Positions 1 to 11,939 of a DNA stretch of 60,000 bases are shown here, one piece after another. The notes below the pieces were generated by a model. That model saw nothing but the letters and a program-made list of their open reading frames with translations, was not told the origin of the DNA and searched no databases. The translations under genes were made by a program, and so were the position numbers. Position 1 is the first letter of the stretch; every line of letters starts with the position of its first letter. Origin of the DNA: Membranipora membranacea (Eukaryota; Bryozoa; Gymnolaemata; Cheilostomatida; Membraniporidae); NCBI GenBank assembly GCA_914767715.1, contig OU612068.1:26166001-26226000 (forward strand). The letters are read 5' to 3'.

Positions 1-127
1 GACATGAAAAGACGTTACGTCCTCGACTCTCATAGGGCACATTGTATGCGGCAACATGTTTCCAATGTCGCAATTGGATTGTTTCTGTGTTGCATGGTAC
101 ACGTTTAACATTCAATATCTTGTAGAT

Positions 128-633
128 GCATAAATGGTGCATACAAAGCAACACAGTTTTTTCCAATATGGTAACTGCGCAGTAACTACAGCTACTTTAC
201 TCAAGAGTAATTTGCAAGAATACTGGCATCATATGTGATAAAATGCTTTGCCATTTGTTTGCTAACACTCTGTGTGGCTCCAAATTGTGTGCAATTCTAT
301 TTTGCACTGTTTTATTCCATTTTCTTAAAATCAAATCTAGTCTCTAGACCGCATGGGAATGATGCGTTTATGACCACATAGAGGCATAAATGGTGCATAC
401 AAAGCAACACAGTTTTTTGCAATACGGTAACTGCGCAGTAACTACAGCTACTTTACTAGAGAGTAATTTGCAAGAATACTGGCATCATATAGGAAAAAAA
501 TGCTTTGCAATTCGTTTGTTAACACTCTGTGTGGCTCCAAATTGTGTACAATTCTATTTTGCACTGTTGTATTCCATTTTCTTAAAATCAAATCTAGTCT
601 CTAAACTGCATGGGAACGATGCGTTCATGACTG
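128..633. repeat. Two-copy tandem repeat, about 256-bp unit
   Basis: Two head-to-tail copies begin at 128 and 384 with the same GCATAAATGGTGCATAC start. They run in parallel to the shared end near GATGCGTTYATGACY and differ by scattered substitutions and a few small indels. Short ORFs across them are not preserved as one frame in both copies, so I do not call a gene. It could be a young tandem duplication or the edge of a longer satellite array lying outside the window. Confidence 0.85.
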
Positions 634-640
634 CGTAGCT

Positions 641-3293
641 GTTGAATTTGTATACATTACTTGCATTTATCTCCCCTGGTAAGCTGCTAACGTTTGGTAA
701 GCCCTTGTGACAACAAAACAGTGCAATATAATTATTTAAATAAACCATTATTCAATAACTTTGAAACATTAATACATGTCAGTATTTTGAAATTGGTTAA
801 TAAATAGCCAGGGTTTAGATTACCTGCATTAAGCACCACTTAATGTTCTTTGCGAATAAACTTGAACCAGATTGCATTCAAAATAAGTTTCAAGAGTTAC
901 ACTGCGAATGACTCAATGACTTACCCTACAATAGTGGACTTCCAATGGTCTAATGGGCCTACTACTCAACATCCACAGTGGACTGAATCACTATGAGTAA
1001 AACACCCTCCATAAATGATATTAAATCTAATAAATCGTAATTAATATGAAATATATACTGAGGTATGATATTTTGTGTCTAAATTTGCTGTGTAGAAAAC
1101 GCATGGTTACTATATATACAAGCCTCTAGTTAGATGTGTAGCAGAGGCAGTTTATATATCGTAACAATATCTACTAAAATGCACCATTCCAACATATAAT
1201 AGCGTGACAGATTGCCACATTAGGCAGACGTAGTTCAGCCTCTAAGGCAAACATCTTTTCAACATAGTTTAGATACAGTTGTGCCGGCTGGGCGAGGTTT
1301 CTTAGTGGTGTCCTCACAGCTGAATTCTAATCTGACAGCATAAAAAACACTAGTTAACAATTCTAGAGACTTCAAAATGTATATATATGTTAAAAATATT
1401 CTCCTACATAGACTTTGGGAGAGGACACCACCGTGTAAAGGAAAGTAATATTTGCTCATTAGCTCAACTGTGCATTTAGTTATTTATCTAACACAATTTG
1501 AGCACCTGACATCATTTATTGTATATGTTGCATGCATTGACTCCTCATGACAACGGCGTGACCAATGTGTAAGTGATAAACAATCATTAACGCTCTAATG
1601 CTCTCATTTCTATCAGTACGGGATGTTTGGTTATTTTCTCAATGACAAAACATGGTATGATATGGAGTTATTTTTCTGAAGATATAGAAGGCCTCAGCCT
1701 TGATTGATTGCCAATTATTTTAGTAAACCAACTGATAACAGCGGCGTGATGTTGCTCTTCAACTTAGCTACCATAGCAACAACTGTATCACCTCTCAAAG
1801 TTGACCTACTGAACACAGGAAGCAAATCTGCTCTATGGGGGTGACTCACCTCTTAAATCACAATTTGTCACTTATCCCCTTTGAATTCCATATTCATATT
1901 TCTTGGAAGGTGTGAGTTATGATATCATCTTTGTTTTATGATGGTTTTTGACGAGTTTGGACATGTTTATCCAAATCTGTGGCCATAATACAACATAATC
2001 TCCACTTCGGTAATCAGATAATAATTTTTTATGAATGAAACAGAGATGTTTCCGGTTGGCCTAATTTGATGACCAATAATTTGGGAATCAGCAGGATATT
2101 TCAACATCAGCTGTAAAAAAGACAGAGTGAATTGTCTTCCTCCTGACATTGAAAAGACAACTTTGTGCATTTTTTAGCCTGTTCTGTCATATTCAAATAA
2201 TTTATCCTATTGTTTCATGATCAATGCTGTCATTATCCTCTGATTGCCATGCCCAAAGCAGTTGTTTGTGTTATCAGACTGCTATTACACCACCATTTCC
2301 AGCTGATAGCTGATTTCACACACTGCTGGTATAGCTCGTTGCGTCATGCGCAAAGTGTGAATAATTTCATTCATAAATAATTTTCTCGCGCTCTGTTTCA
2401 TAGTGTTCGTAGTAATTGTAGTAAATACTGTAATTAGCATTAAAAAATAAATCAATGAAGATATTGCAAAAAATTTTTTGTATAACCAATAGTTTCAAAT
2501 TACCTATCCGACTATAATGGTATTATAAAAAATTCACCGACACCGTTACTATACCTTAAGACAACATATTATCTTCTCTCATATCTGATTTTCCAACAGT
2601 CATAGTTTCTTTTCTTTTTTGCCAAAGTATAGTGAGTAGCAGATTATTTTCAAGATATGCTGTATCAGACAAACAAATGAATGTTAGTTGAAGTGATCAG
2701 CATCTTTTCAGCTGTATTTCAAAAAACGACCCAGTTCACAGGGTTAAAGGCTGAAGGCTGTCATCTTCTAGCTATCATTTGGAGTCACTATCAGCAAATT
2801 TTGAAAATTTATTTCAGAAAGGGGTTATCTCAATTCTCTCAGACTGATATTAATATAAGAACTTTAGATAAACTCACTTCCATATGCGCAAATCAAAGTG
2901 CAATGAACGATGCATATTAAAGACTGCCACAACAAAAGTCAACTGGCCTTTTGTTTGTTTGTTACTGACAGGTAAAAATACTGCTGGTTATCCTATGTTG
3001 ATTGGCACGGCATAAGAACTTACAACTTCTTGAGGCAACATGGTTTTGGCTAAATGGTAGAATCTAAATCTGATCTTAGCTTGGACAGGGACTGTGTCCC
3101 AACTCACCAAGTCGACAAAGAAATGTACAAGTTGGCTCACTTCTCTCAGGAAAAAGCCTCTGCATGTTTGATATCAGGTGAACGGTTCATAAATACTAAT
3201 ATAATGGGTTATCAGCTGAGACTTTCTTTTTATGTATTATTTATTTTGTTTCTAATAAAAACAGTCAGTATCACAAAATAATAATTGTATCTC
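641..3293. other. Intergenic DNA, no gene recognised
   Basis: This is A+T-rich sequence with only short ORFs (below 80 codons) that lack recognisable motifs or convincing splice sites. Homology between the 3' flanks of Gly/Asn-repeat copies A and C stops close to 3294, so that position probably marks one edge of the duplicated segment. Confidence 0.5.
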
Positions 3294-3382
3294 CTTTATC
3301 TCAACAAACTAAATATATGAGTTTAACCATTAATATCTACTCATACTGTAACGCAAAGCACCAAGCCCACCCAGTTTTATCT

Positions 3383-4897
3383 TTAGTAACCGCCGGTCCT
3401 CTGTGCAATAAGCTTATTGAGTGCCTCTTGAGAAAGTTGAACATTGCCATTTCCGTTTCCATTTCCGTTCTTTCCTGACCCTGTGTTTCCGTTTCCGTTG
3501 TTGTTTCCGTTGATTCCATTTCCAGTGTTTTGGTTTCCATTTGCGTTTCCATTGTCTCCCTTTCCATCATTGCTATTTCCGTTCTGGTTACCGTTGAGCC
3601 CATGTCCATCATTCTTGTTACCATTGGCATTTCCGTTATCGCCTGATCCGCTGTTACCGCTGCCATTGCTGTTACCATTATCAGCACTTCCATTGTTCTT
3701 GTTTCCATTCTTGTTTCCATTGTCTCCAGTGCCATCATTTGAGTTCCCATTTCTGTTACCGTCATTACCGCTTCCTGTGCCACTGTTGCCATTTGCATTT
3801 CCATTGTCTCCTTTGCCCATGTTACCATTGCCGTTTGCATTGCCATCACTTCCGCTTCCACTGTTTGAGTTTCCGTTGGTGTTTCCGCTGTTCCCAGAAC
3901 CATTGTTGGAATTTCCATTTTTGTTTCCTCGGTCTCCGCTGCCAGAGTTTCCGTTTCCGTTGGTGTTTCCGTTATCTCCAGTGCTTTTGTTTCCGTTTCC
4001 GTTCCTGTTTCCATCATCTCCACTTCCGCTGTTTCCATTTCCGTTCTTGTTACCTTGGTTACCATCCCCACTGTTACTGTTACCATTGCCATTTCCTCTG
4101 TCTCCTTCGCCGTTGTTCTGGTTTCCATTTTTGTTTCCACTGACTCCATTTCCATTATTGAAGCCTCCATTTGAGTTACCAGCATCTCCGGATCCAGCAT
4201 TCATGTTTCCGTTATCGTTTCCAAAATCACCGTTTCCGTAGTTGACATTACCGTTGTTATTTCCGTTATCTCCTGGTCCTTCATTGAAGTTTCCATTTCT
4301 ATTTCCAAAATTACCATCTCCAGCGTTCTTGTTACCACCATTATTACCATTACTTCCGGCTCCTCTGTTTCCATTACCAGCACTATTACCAGCATTTCCA
4401 AATCCAACATTTTTATTTCCTCCGTTGTTTCCATTGTCTCCACTGCCTACATTTCCGTTTCCGGAGTCGTTTCCGTTATCTCCACAGCCAAGGTTATCAT
4501 TTCCGTTCTTGTTTCCATTGCTGCCTTCGCCTGCGTTCTTGTTTCCGTCACGGTTTCCGTTGTTTCCACATCCAATGTTCCTGTTTCCATTCTCATTTCC
4601 ATTGGTTCCAGTACCTTGGTTATCATTACCATTCTCATCGCCATTAAATGGACCAGGTGCAGGCTTTTGGTCTGGAACAATGGGAAACAACGATTAAAGG
4701 CGATTTATGGTAAATAAAACTCATACAGTAATATTCAAAGCTCATATGAGATCAAACATTAAAGTAAATAGCTCAACAATTTGTGATGATGGAAACAGAT
4801 GGTAGGTAGTGCCATTATACTTACAACCAGTGCTTCTCTTTACTGGGGCAGCATAAACAGCCACTAGCAGGCAGGCAGCTAGAATAAAAACTCTCAT
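3383..4897 (-). CDS. Secreted Gly/Asn 14-residue-repeat protein, copy A (intact)
   Basis: There are two coding exons: 4897-4825 (73 nt) and 4671-3383 (1289 nt), joined by a GTAAGT...CAG intron, giving 453 aa. The first exon encodes a signal peptide (MRVFILAACLLVAVYA) followed by APVKR, a likely dibasic processing site. The mature protein is 28 complete tandem 14-residue units plus a partial one, consensus xGNxNGNxNxGxGx, then a non-repetitive tail (VQLSQEALNKLIAQRTGGY). The only mature cysteines sit at the same register in units 2 and 4, 28 residues apart. N-K-S and N-G-S sequons occur. The start is fixed by the signal peptide and by identity with copy C. The frame is open throughout, and copy C has the same length. 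Function is unknown. Gly-X-Asn repeats are known in the mollusc shell protein nacrein, but no carbonic anhydrase domain is present here. A structural matrix, adhesive or mucus role is inference. Confidence 0.85.
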
Positions 4898-5474
4898 CTT
4901 GTTCTGTTTGGATCTCTGTCGATAGTTATGAGCTGCAAAATATAAATATCTTAGTCACATCTTGCACCTTAACATTTAGTGCTTGCTCGTACCTTGTTGT
5001 CTATGCTCATTATTATTAATCTTAGCATTAATCTTATTGTGTATGCATCATGGTAAAAAAGATAAATTTGCATCTGAAGCCACTGGGCTGCCAATTAATA
5101 GATCAATTATTAAGCTGCTGCAGAAAAGCTTGCTGTATTTCAGTTCAAATCCTTAAAAAAATGCATTGCAGGAATGTATACTGAGCCCAAAATGATTCCA
5201 ACTAAATCATTGGTTACTGACTAAAAATCCGAAGGCTATAAACAAAATCATGTCTTGCCATTTCTATTTTTTTAACTTTTTTGTTTTTGACCTAGGAATT
5301 TGATTTTTCCGAACGGTTTGTCTCAGTAGTATCCTAATAATACAATTAAAGTTGAAGAGCTCGACCAACTTATCAACAAAGACAGAGTTTATTCCATACC
5401 TACAAGTCAGGGATGGCTTCTCCAGCTGTATATGAAGCTCTGTCGAATGATGCTCTCCAACCTTTGGGCTGAGC

Positions 5475-5483
5475 CTTTATATA
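5475..5483 (-). promoter_or_regulatory. TATA box of Gly/Asn-repeat copy A
   Basis: The minus strand reads GGTATATAAAGG here. The block from this TATA through about 5400 (5'UTR exon, then a GTATGG donor at 5399) aligns with the block before copy C at 53658-53737, including the shared words AGAGCATCATT and CAGAGCTT. Splicing would join exon 0 (about 5450-5400) to the exon with the ATG at 4897, through an acceptor ending CGACAG. Conservation between copies that are otherwise diverged in flanking DNA supports a real promoter. Confidence 0.7.
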
Positions 5484-5944
5484 CCTTCAATTACGGAACT
5501 GGTAGATGATTGATGGCACTTTTGTATCACACGCTTAACTGACATCTTAACCTACACAGTGTTACACCTCAGACCTCTGATCAACACGGCATTTCTGTTA
5601 AAAACCAATTAATGACCAAAAATCACAGCCATAATGATAGCCAGCCGTTAGAAAAAATGAATCTCAAACTTAGCATTACTTATTGAAAGTAACTTCACAG
5701 TTCACACCATATTTATGCAAAACAAATTTCCACGGGGTCTTGAGCTCTATTGTATTATATGAGATTGTCTCTAAGTCTGGTGGAGTGTCTTTTTGTTCCC
5801 TACCTATACAGAAATTGGGAAGACTGTCTTTGATTAGGATTATGAAGTATTGTATTCAGAGCTGGGGTTGACATGATAGTTAAGCTTACACTGGTTTGGG
5901 CCTCACGTAGTACATGTAGTTCTAGTAGTTGTAGAGATGGTTAC

Positions 5945-6250
5945 CATTATATTTACCTTACAGAACACAGAGACAGAACAAGATAATATGTTTTTTACCA
6001 CTGTTAGTATGTCTGTGGTAACCAGGAGTTTTCTCATATAAATAGTAACAAGAATATGAGGTACATATTGTCCCTATTCAGTCCTATACAGCTGTTAGAC
6101 ATTGAGGATGTAACCGTGGCTGATTGAGACTGGTGCAATCAATCATGTATCCCAAATGTGTCATAATAGCACAATCTCCAACATGGGGATGTTTTAATAG
6201 AGCTTAATAGAGAACCTGCGATGCACTACTGTTGCGGTTGTGACACATCC
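5945..6250 (-). repeat. Dispersed repeat upstream of copy A (partial)
   Basis: The block around 5990-6100, containing GTTAGTATGTCTG and TTGTCCCTA, is related to 59628-59760 in the same orientation and to 31440-31560 in the opposite one. It lies about 0.5 kb upstream of the copy A promoter. Related blocks lie upstream of copies C and D in the same orientation relative to those genes, so it appears to have been carried along in the duplications. Confidence 0.55.
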
Positions 6251-6639
6251 ACATTGCTTATATCCTTTTTCTACCATTATATCAGCAAAAAGCAGAGCAG
6301 TGCTTCTTCTATTTCAGCATTTTTTGCTGATTACTGCACCTCCTTTTAACTATCACAACTAACCTAAAAAGCGCCCTGCCTGTAGGAAATGAATTCTGCG
6401 CCACAATATTTAAAAAAATGTTTATCCACATCAATAAATGATGAAATAAAAAAAAGATCAACTCTCTGTAATTACCCCCTTATAGTTCTCACAGCATATG
6501 ATCCCTTTGCTCGTACTTTTGCCTTCTTACTTTTGATGATTGCAACTCCAGCTGTTGTAAAGAGGGGATGAAACTGAAAAGAGAAAGGGTCTCCTTCACT
6601 TCAAGCTTCAATTGCTGTTGTCTGTCACTATGTATGTAT

Positions 6640-6870
6640 ATATGAATAGCGTTACATTATGTACCAGCAAAAAAGTGTACTACTCTGAATGACAAGTTTT
6701 GGGTATATTTTGTTCCTGTAGATAGCTGACATCTATAATTGTTTAAGTGTGCTCCGGTTATTTGGATGACTTCATATGGAGTCAATAATTTGTTCTACGT
6801 CGTTTTAAATGTCATATGGCTGATGGCATATTTTTTTTCGAAAAACAACTTTGATTCTAGTCACCATTGA
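6640..6870 (+). repeat. Diverged copy of the 28.7-kb segment
   Basis: The words TATGTACCAGC, AAAGTGTACTACTCTGAATG and TAGCTGACATCT match 28770-28860 in the same order and spacing. This is a third, shorter copy of the segment also seen at 24.85 and 28.68 kb. No coding frame is conserved between the copies. Confidence 0.5.
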
Positions 6871-7215
6871 AATCTAGGGAAAACAGGAGGTTCTTGGATG
6901 GTTGACTTTATTTGCCATTCTTACACAGGCATAAGATATCCCCTATTTGGAAAACTAGAGCAAAAGCAAATATGTTATATATCACCTTCCTCTTCTTGCA
7001 TTTTCAAAAATGGGTTAAACAGAATTAAAACCTTGATCATGGTAATTTCATGACAGTAAGTTGTAGATACAAAGCGCCTGAGTATACAGTCATGACATCA
7101 CAGCATAGCGAAAAAACCTTGGGATACTAAGAAAGACTATACTTATTATTTTATTGCCCTACCATGATTGTGTTTTTTTTCACTCTATATATGAAATATC
7201 TTACCTGTAAAGTGA

Positions 7216-8170
7216 TCACCTACATGTGAGCCAATGCAGTATGCATATCAGAAGAAAGTAGGCACCATTGGTGCGGTAATCCAGCTTGTCGATGACATAA
7301 CAGCAGCTCTCGACGAACTCCAAACCAAGAATAGACAGCTAGCGTCATTGGACTTTTCAAAAGCTTTTGATTGGCTGCAACCATCCACAGTACTGCAGAA
7401 AATGAGCAACCACAAATTCTCCCCTTAGATTATCAGACCCAGCACAGACTTCCTGAAAAGACGTAAGCAGTGTGTGAAATTCAACGGTTCCACTTCAGAA
7501 TATGTTGAAATCAATGTTGGAGCTCCACAGGGCAAAAAACTGAGACAAATATTTTGGCTGACAAAAATTAATGATCTCCTGGTTCCTTTGTTCTAAACGG
7601 TTAAGTATGCAGATGATAGCACTGCCTATCTAAGAGTTATCGACCCTGATATCCAATCAATTGTGCCAGTCATTGAACAGACTGCTCTATGGTCAGCACA
7701 CAATCACAGTCATGCTCTTAAATGCTGACAAGACTGTGATTATGATTTTTTTATTTGAATTGTTTACAAGAGCACCAAGTTCCAGTATATTTTGAGAATA
7801 GCAGCATCAATTCCTCCCAAGTTTTATAGGCATATACATTAATGACCACCTGAATTTTATTCCACATGTTAATACTATAGTAATATGCTGCAACTCTAAG
7901 TTATTGTTAATGAGACAACTTAAAAATTTGGGAATGTCCTCGACTGGTTTATGTAATTTTTACTGTGCTGACATGAGATCAGTTCTCTGCTATGGTGCAC
8001 CAGTCTTTTTATCAATTTTTATCAGAAACTACCAAATCGAAGCTTGAGCATGTTCAAGACACTGCCATTGAATTATTTTCCCTCATGCGCCAAATTGTGA
8101 TAGGCTGGATATGCTTGATTTGATTTCACTTGATGATTTTATGATAGTCAATCTACCAGCATATTAGTAA
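7216..8170 (+). pseudogene. Decayed non-LTR reverse transcriptase fragment
   Basis: Conceptual translation across several frames gives reverse-transcriptase landmarks in the right order: LASLDFSKAFDWLQ (motif A) near 7345, INVGAPQGKKL (motif B) near 7515 and VKYADDSTAYL (the YADD motif) near 7600, with stops and frameshifts between them. The arrangement and the GAPQG/YADD forms suit the CR1/Jockey/L2 group of LINEs. No endonuclease or 5' end is recognisable, so this is a 5'-truncated dead copy. The 3' limit is approximate. Confidence 0.7.
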
Positions 8171-9500
8171 GGTGGCCAACAGCAGTGCACATCCGCTACA
8201 TGATAGAATCATTTTTAATTACTCCAGGAGATCCTCTAAATGCCATACTGTTTTTAGACCTAAGAAAGCAAGGACAGAGAAGAAGAATAGCAGTTTTGTT
8301 ACATTTTATATGAATTACTATAATTCTGTAAACATTCGAGTACTATCATTGATACTTCCCACTTCAGATGATAATTATAATTTTCTAAAGTATCGAGGCC
8401 GAATTTCCTCCTATAAAGTTCTTGCCCTGCCCATGCTGTTCTCCAGCAACTTATTGGGGGTTAACCAGGAAATTGCGTGGTCGCCCCCCTCCTATAGGGG
8501 AACCCTCAGCTATCTTGTTAATCATTGAGGTAAAAAAAAAAATTAACTCAACTCATAGCTTTGGCATATTGTACATTTGCAAATGTCTGCCGGCCCTCCT
8601 TCCAAGCAAAAACATATTCTTACATGGCGGACTAATGTAAGGATAGCCATACATGAACAATGATGAACATGAGCTGGTAACTATAGGACTGGAATATAAA
8701 TTTACCTGAGTTGGTGTGACATGGAGTGAAGAAAACAAGGGAAACCTAAAGGGGGATTATGCGCAGGTTATGCACTAGAAGATATGAAAGCTCAGACTGC
8801 TGGGTTATTTCAACGAGTTTGCTGAATATTTTCTATGAATATCAAACCTAATTCATAATATAACATAATTCATAATATAACATAATTCATAAGCGGTGAT
8901 CAGGTGGCCCGATTAAGTTGAAGTTGAGTTGAATCTGGCAACCAGATCACCGTTTTATCAAATGGGCCCTCTTTGATATCCTTCGGACCAAATCAGCTGG
9001 GTACTCAGATCATGTCCTATTGTAATTCAGCTAATTCACCAAGAAAAATATGTCATAAATTATCATCTTTTGCCTAGATCTATCAGCACTATGCTACCTC
9101 CACATCCACATCATATTTTGGCGAACGCCAGATTTAGATATTTGATGGGGTTGATGATGGAATCATAACCCCATAATGCCGCTTGCCACTTGATCGATTG
9201 CAATATAATTGTCTTTCTTCTGTCACATGTCTTAATTAGGTATTTTGTCATTATTGTACCCCCATGAGCCTTGTCTAGTCTCATTAAGAATTCGTGATTA
9301 AGGAAACATTTAGGATTTTGTGGGTGTCAGTGTTATTCATCCTATTGTCAACACCAGGAGTAACTAATAGGGTCAAGTCATGGCGGACATGATACGATGT
9401 GTGTCAATAAAATGCCGTTTCAAGCTGAAACTGGTACAAGCTCCTATACTGGCATGACTTTGATGAATGAGATATTAACATGGAAGGCAATGCTTACAAT
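8171..9500. other. Intergenic DNA with short tandem A+T repeat
   Basis: I see no supported gene. A short tandem array of ATAACATAATTCATA-type units occupies about 8855-8893. It is followed by a short inverted repeat (GGTGATC near 8896, GATCACC near 8946). Confidence 0.5.
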
Positions 9501-9513
9501 GTCAAGAGATAAC

Positions 9514-9520
9514 TATAAAA
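9514..9520 (+). promoter_or_regulatory. TATA box of the TSP1-repeat gene
   Basis: TATAAAA occurs about 30 bp before a plausible start near 9545. An untranslated exon would run to 9597, where a GTAAGT donor (9598) begins the first intron. The acceptor at 9881-9883 joins it to the exon with the ATG at 9887. The layout (TATA, short 5'UTR exon, signal-peptide exon) resembles that of the Gly/Asn-repeat genes. Confidence 0.65.
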
Positions 9521-9617
9521 GGCTGGTAATTTCTTCAATGCAATCACAGCTCACATCTTCTTGGATCAGATAACAGCTCAACAGAATTCAAACAGAAGTA
9601 AGTCTACAGTATAATCT

Positions 9618-9726
9618 GAGCATCTTTGATTAACCAAAGTAACAATTTCAGCATCTTTGATTAACTAAAGTAACAATTTGAGCATCTTTGATTAACTAAA
9701 GCAACAATTTGAGCATCTTTGATTAA
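9618..9726 (+). repeat. 31-bp tandem repeat in the first intron of the TSP1 gene
   Basis: Three and a half head-to-tail copies of a 31-bp unit beginning GAGCATCTTTGATTAAC lie just after the 5'UTR donor. The copies differ by only a few bases. Confidence 0.9.
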
Positions 9727-9886
9727 ATTGGCTTGCCCTTTGGCCTGTGTTTAGATACTTAAACTTGTCACAGCATTCCTCAGTAAAGCTCTGTTCAGAA
9801 GAGATAGTTAACTTCATAATTTTCTTGTTCTCTAAGCTGCCATATATTGCAGACTGATAATGTTTACCTTTTGTCTTTTTCAGAAA

Positions 9887-11837
9887 ATGAATAAACTTTC
9901 AGTAGCACTCGTAATTGCTGCCATTGTTGGTAAGTTTTCAGTTTTTATTTTCATTTAGCAATCCATTTACCGAGCACCGCATAACTTTGCAAGCAATACT
10001 GCTCTTCCAACGAGTCTTTTGAAATCCAGCAGATACCTTTTTGAGCAGGTGGTTGAGACAAAAGATTTTGAAAATTCACAATTTGTTTGTTTTAATAGGC
10101 CTTAGCTTAGCTGGAGGATACAGTTCAGCAGGAAACAGAAATATTGGAGGCAATACAGGAGGAGACGTGGGACCAGGAGGCGTGGGACCAGGAAACGTTG
10201 GACCAGGTAATTCTGATAAAAACAAAGCAATGATTTTTCAACAAGCTGTTCATTTCATTTCAGATGCTCAATTGCAGCTATTTTGTTACCAAGTAGACAG
10301 TTATTATTACCTTGACTTCGAATTTTAGGAAAGATGAGTTATCATGTTTCAAAATATACCTATATCATAGAGTCCTTGCCTATAAAAGCCACATGGAGAT
10401 ATTGAGTACTCATTGAATATTTACCAATTATTCAACTTCTCCTTTCAGCAATCACCGACATTGACATCAATGTCCCAGCCCCAGAGATCCCAAATGTACC
10501 AGTACCAAATGTTGTTGTACCAAACCCAATTGTACCAAGAGTTCCAGTTATCCGTATTCCAGATGTCAGAGTCCCAGATGTGCAAACTGTAGACTTCACA
10601 ATCACATGTAAGTATATGATATCCTACATTCTTAATATCTTGATTTTGCTGAGAGCATTGTGTTGGCTGCTCTTGATTTAGAGGAACAAGACTGTGAGAT
10701 CAAAACTCTTAATTTTAGTTCAATAGTATTTCAATATAGGGCCACAACATGCAATATATAAACAGTTATTTTTTGCAATCTATCTACTGGCCTTACTTTT
10801 AAACGCTTAACTTAATCCTCTTGATTATGAAAGTTGTTTTGCTTACAGTCCAAGGAACATGGTCAGTGTGGGGACCATTCAGCAGATGTACTGAGCAATG
10901 TAACGGTGGAAGACAAACCAGAAGCAGAACATGCCAGAGACCAGCACGTGATGTAGGAAGATATCTCGGATGTGAGGGACCAAACACTGAAACCAGAGTC
11001 TGCAACACCCAATCATGTGCTGGTATGTTACATAGATGGAATTAAGGCTTATTTCACACAAACTGTTTCTTGGTGAACTCCACAAACCACATTCATGATG
11101 GAGACTGTGTCCTTTTGACAGGTTATATGCACACAGATTATTAATAAGTGTGAAGAACTTTGACAAGGGATCTTTACTCCCTCGACCTAAATCGGTTGTG
11201 GGGTATAATGGTATTTTTCGAGCTGAGCTTATGAAACCGCTAAATACAATGGCTTATTCGCATCCTGATTTTCAGGGGGAAAATTGGAAACAATGGATTG
11301 ATTTTGATACGGCTCATTGCTCCTTTTACACATTCTGCTTCTCGAGGTTCTCTCAACAGATCAGAATCCAAATATCTTTTTCCTTCCAAATAAATAATTA
11401 TTTGATGATGTCTTTTGTTACAGTTAATGGTATGTGGGGACAGTGGGGACCATTTTCTGCTTGCACAGTATCATGCGGATCAGGTATTAGGTCCAGAAGC
11501 CGAATGTGTAACAACCCAGCACCATCCAATGGTGGAAATGACTGCGCAGGAAACAGAGTAGACATTGTAGATTGTAACACCATGAGATGTCCAACACCTG
11601 TTGTCAAACCAACTGGTAAGTTATGAGCAATAATGTTTTATTATTTTTTCTTACTTTTATCCTTAAATGCGTAACATAATAGAAAATAGCGGTAAATATA
11701 AAACGATAATTTAACAACAATTTTCGATTGGCATTCCAACTTTGTGTATGCAAGCAAATCCCATAACATTTCCTACCAGCAATATCATTTACTCCGTTCT
11801 CTCCAATTATTTTACAGGTGATAAGTACGTCAGTTAA
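9887..11837 (+). CDS. Small secreted protein with two TSP1 repeats (231 aa)
   Basis: Seven coding exons join in phase: 9887-9929, 10099-10206, 10449-10607, 10849-11022, 11424-11615 and 11818-11837 for exons 1 to 6 of the coding part, preceded by a non-coding exon to 9597 (seven exons in all). All introns are GT-AG and in phase 1, giving 232 codons including TAA. Residues 1-19 form a signal peptide ending LSLAGG. A Gly-rich stretch (GPGGVGPGNVGPG) follows, then a Val/Pro-rich stretch of about 45 residues, then two thrombospondin type 1 repeats, one exon each. Repeat 1 has WSVW (a C-mannosylation-type site) and six cysteines. Repeat 2 has WGQW and CTVSCGSG, which fits the O-fucosylation consensus, whereas repeat 1 has Q where Ser/Thr is needed. 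The protein probably acts outside the cell. Family membership is secure; the specific role is unknown. Confidence 0.88.
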
Positions 11838-11933
11838 GTAAGCAGACATAATGACACGCTGACACTAAGGATGACTCAACGTCAGCGAACATCACTATCT
11901 CACACCTCACAAAAAAAGTTTTACTATTCAGAG

Positions 11934-11939
11934 AATAAA
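11934..11939 (+). terminator. Polyadenylation signal of the TSP1 gene
   Basis: AATAAA occurs 97 bp after the stop codon at 11835-11837, the expected place for the end of a short 3'UTR. Confidence 0.55.

Noticed and set aside
3444-4697. Long plus-strand Pro/Phe-rich ORFs opposite copy A (also opposite copies B, C and D)
   Set aside because: They are antisense shadows of the GN codon pattern: no signal peptide, no splice context, and they exist only because GGA/GGT and AAC/AAT codons avoid antisense stops.
11150-11626. Separate 158-codon ORF overlapping the TSP1 gene
   Set aside because: Its TSP1 part is exon 11424-11615 of the spliced gene; the upstream part is intron read-through.
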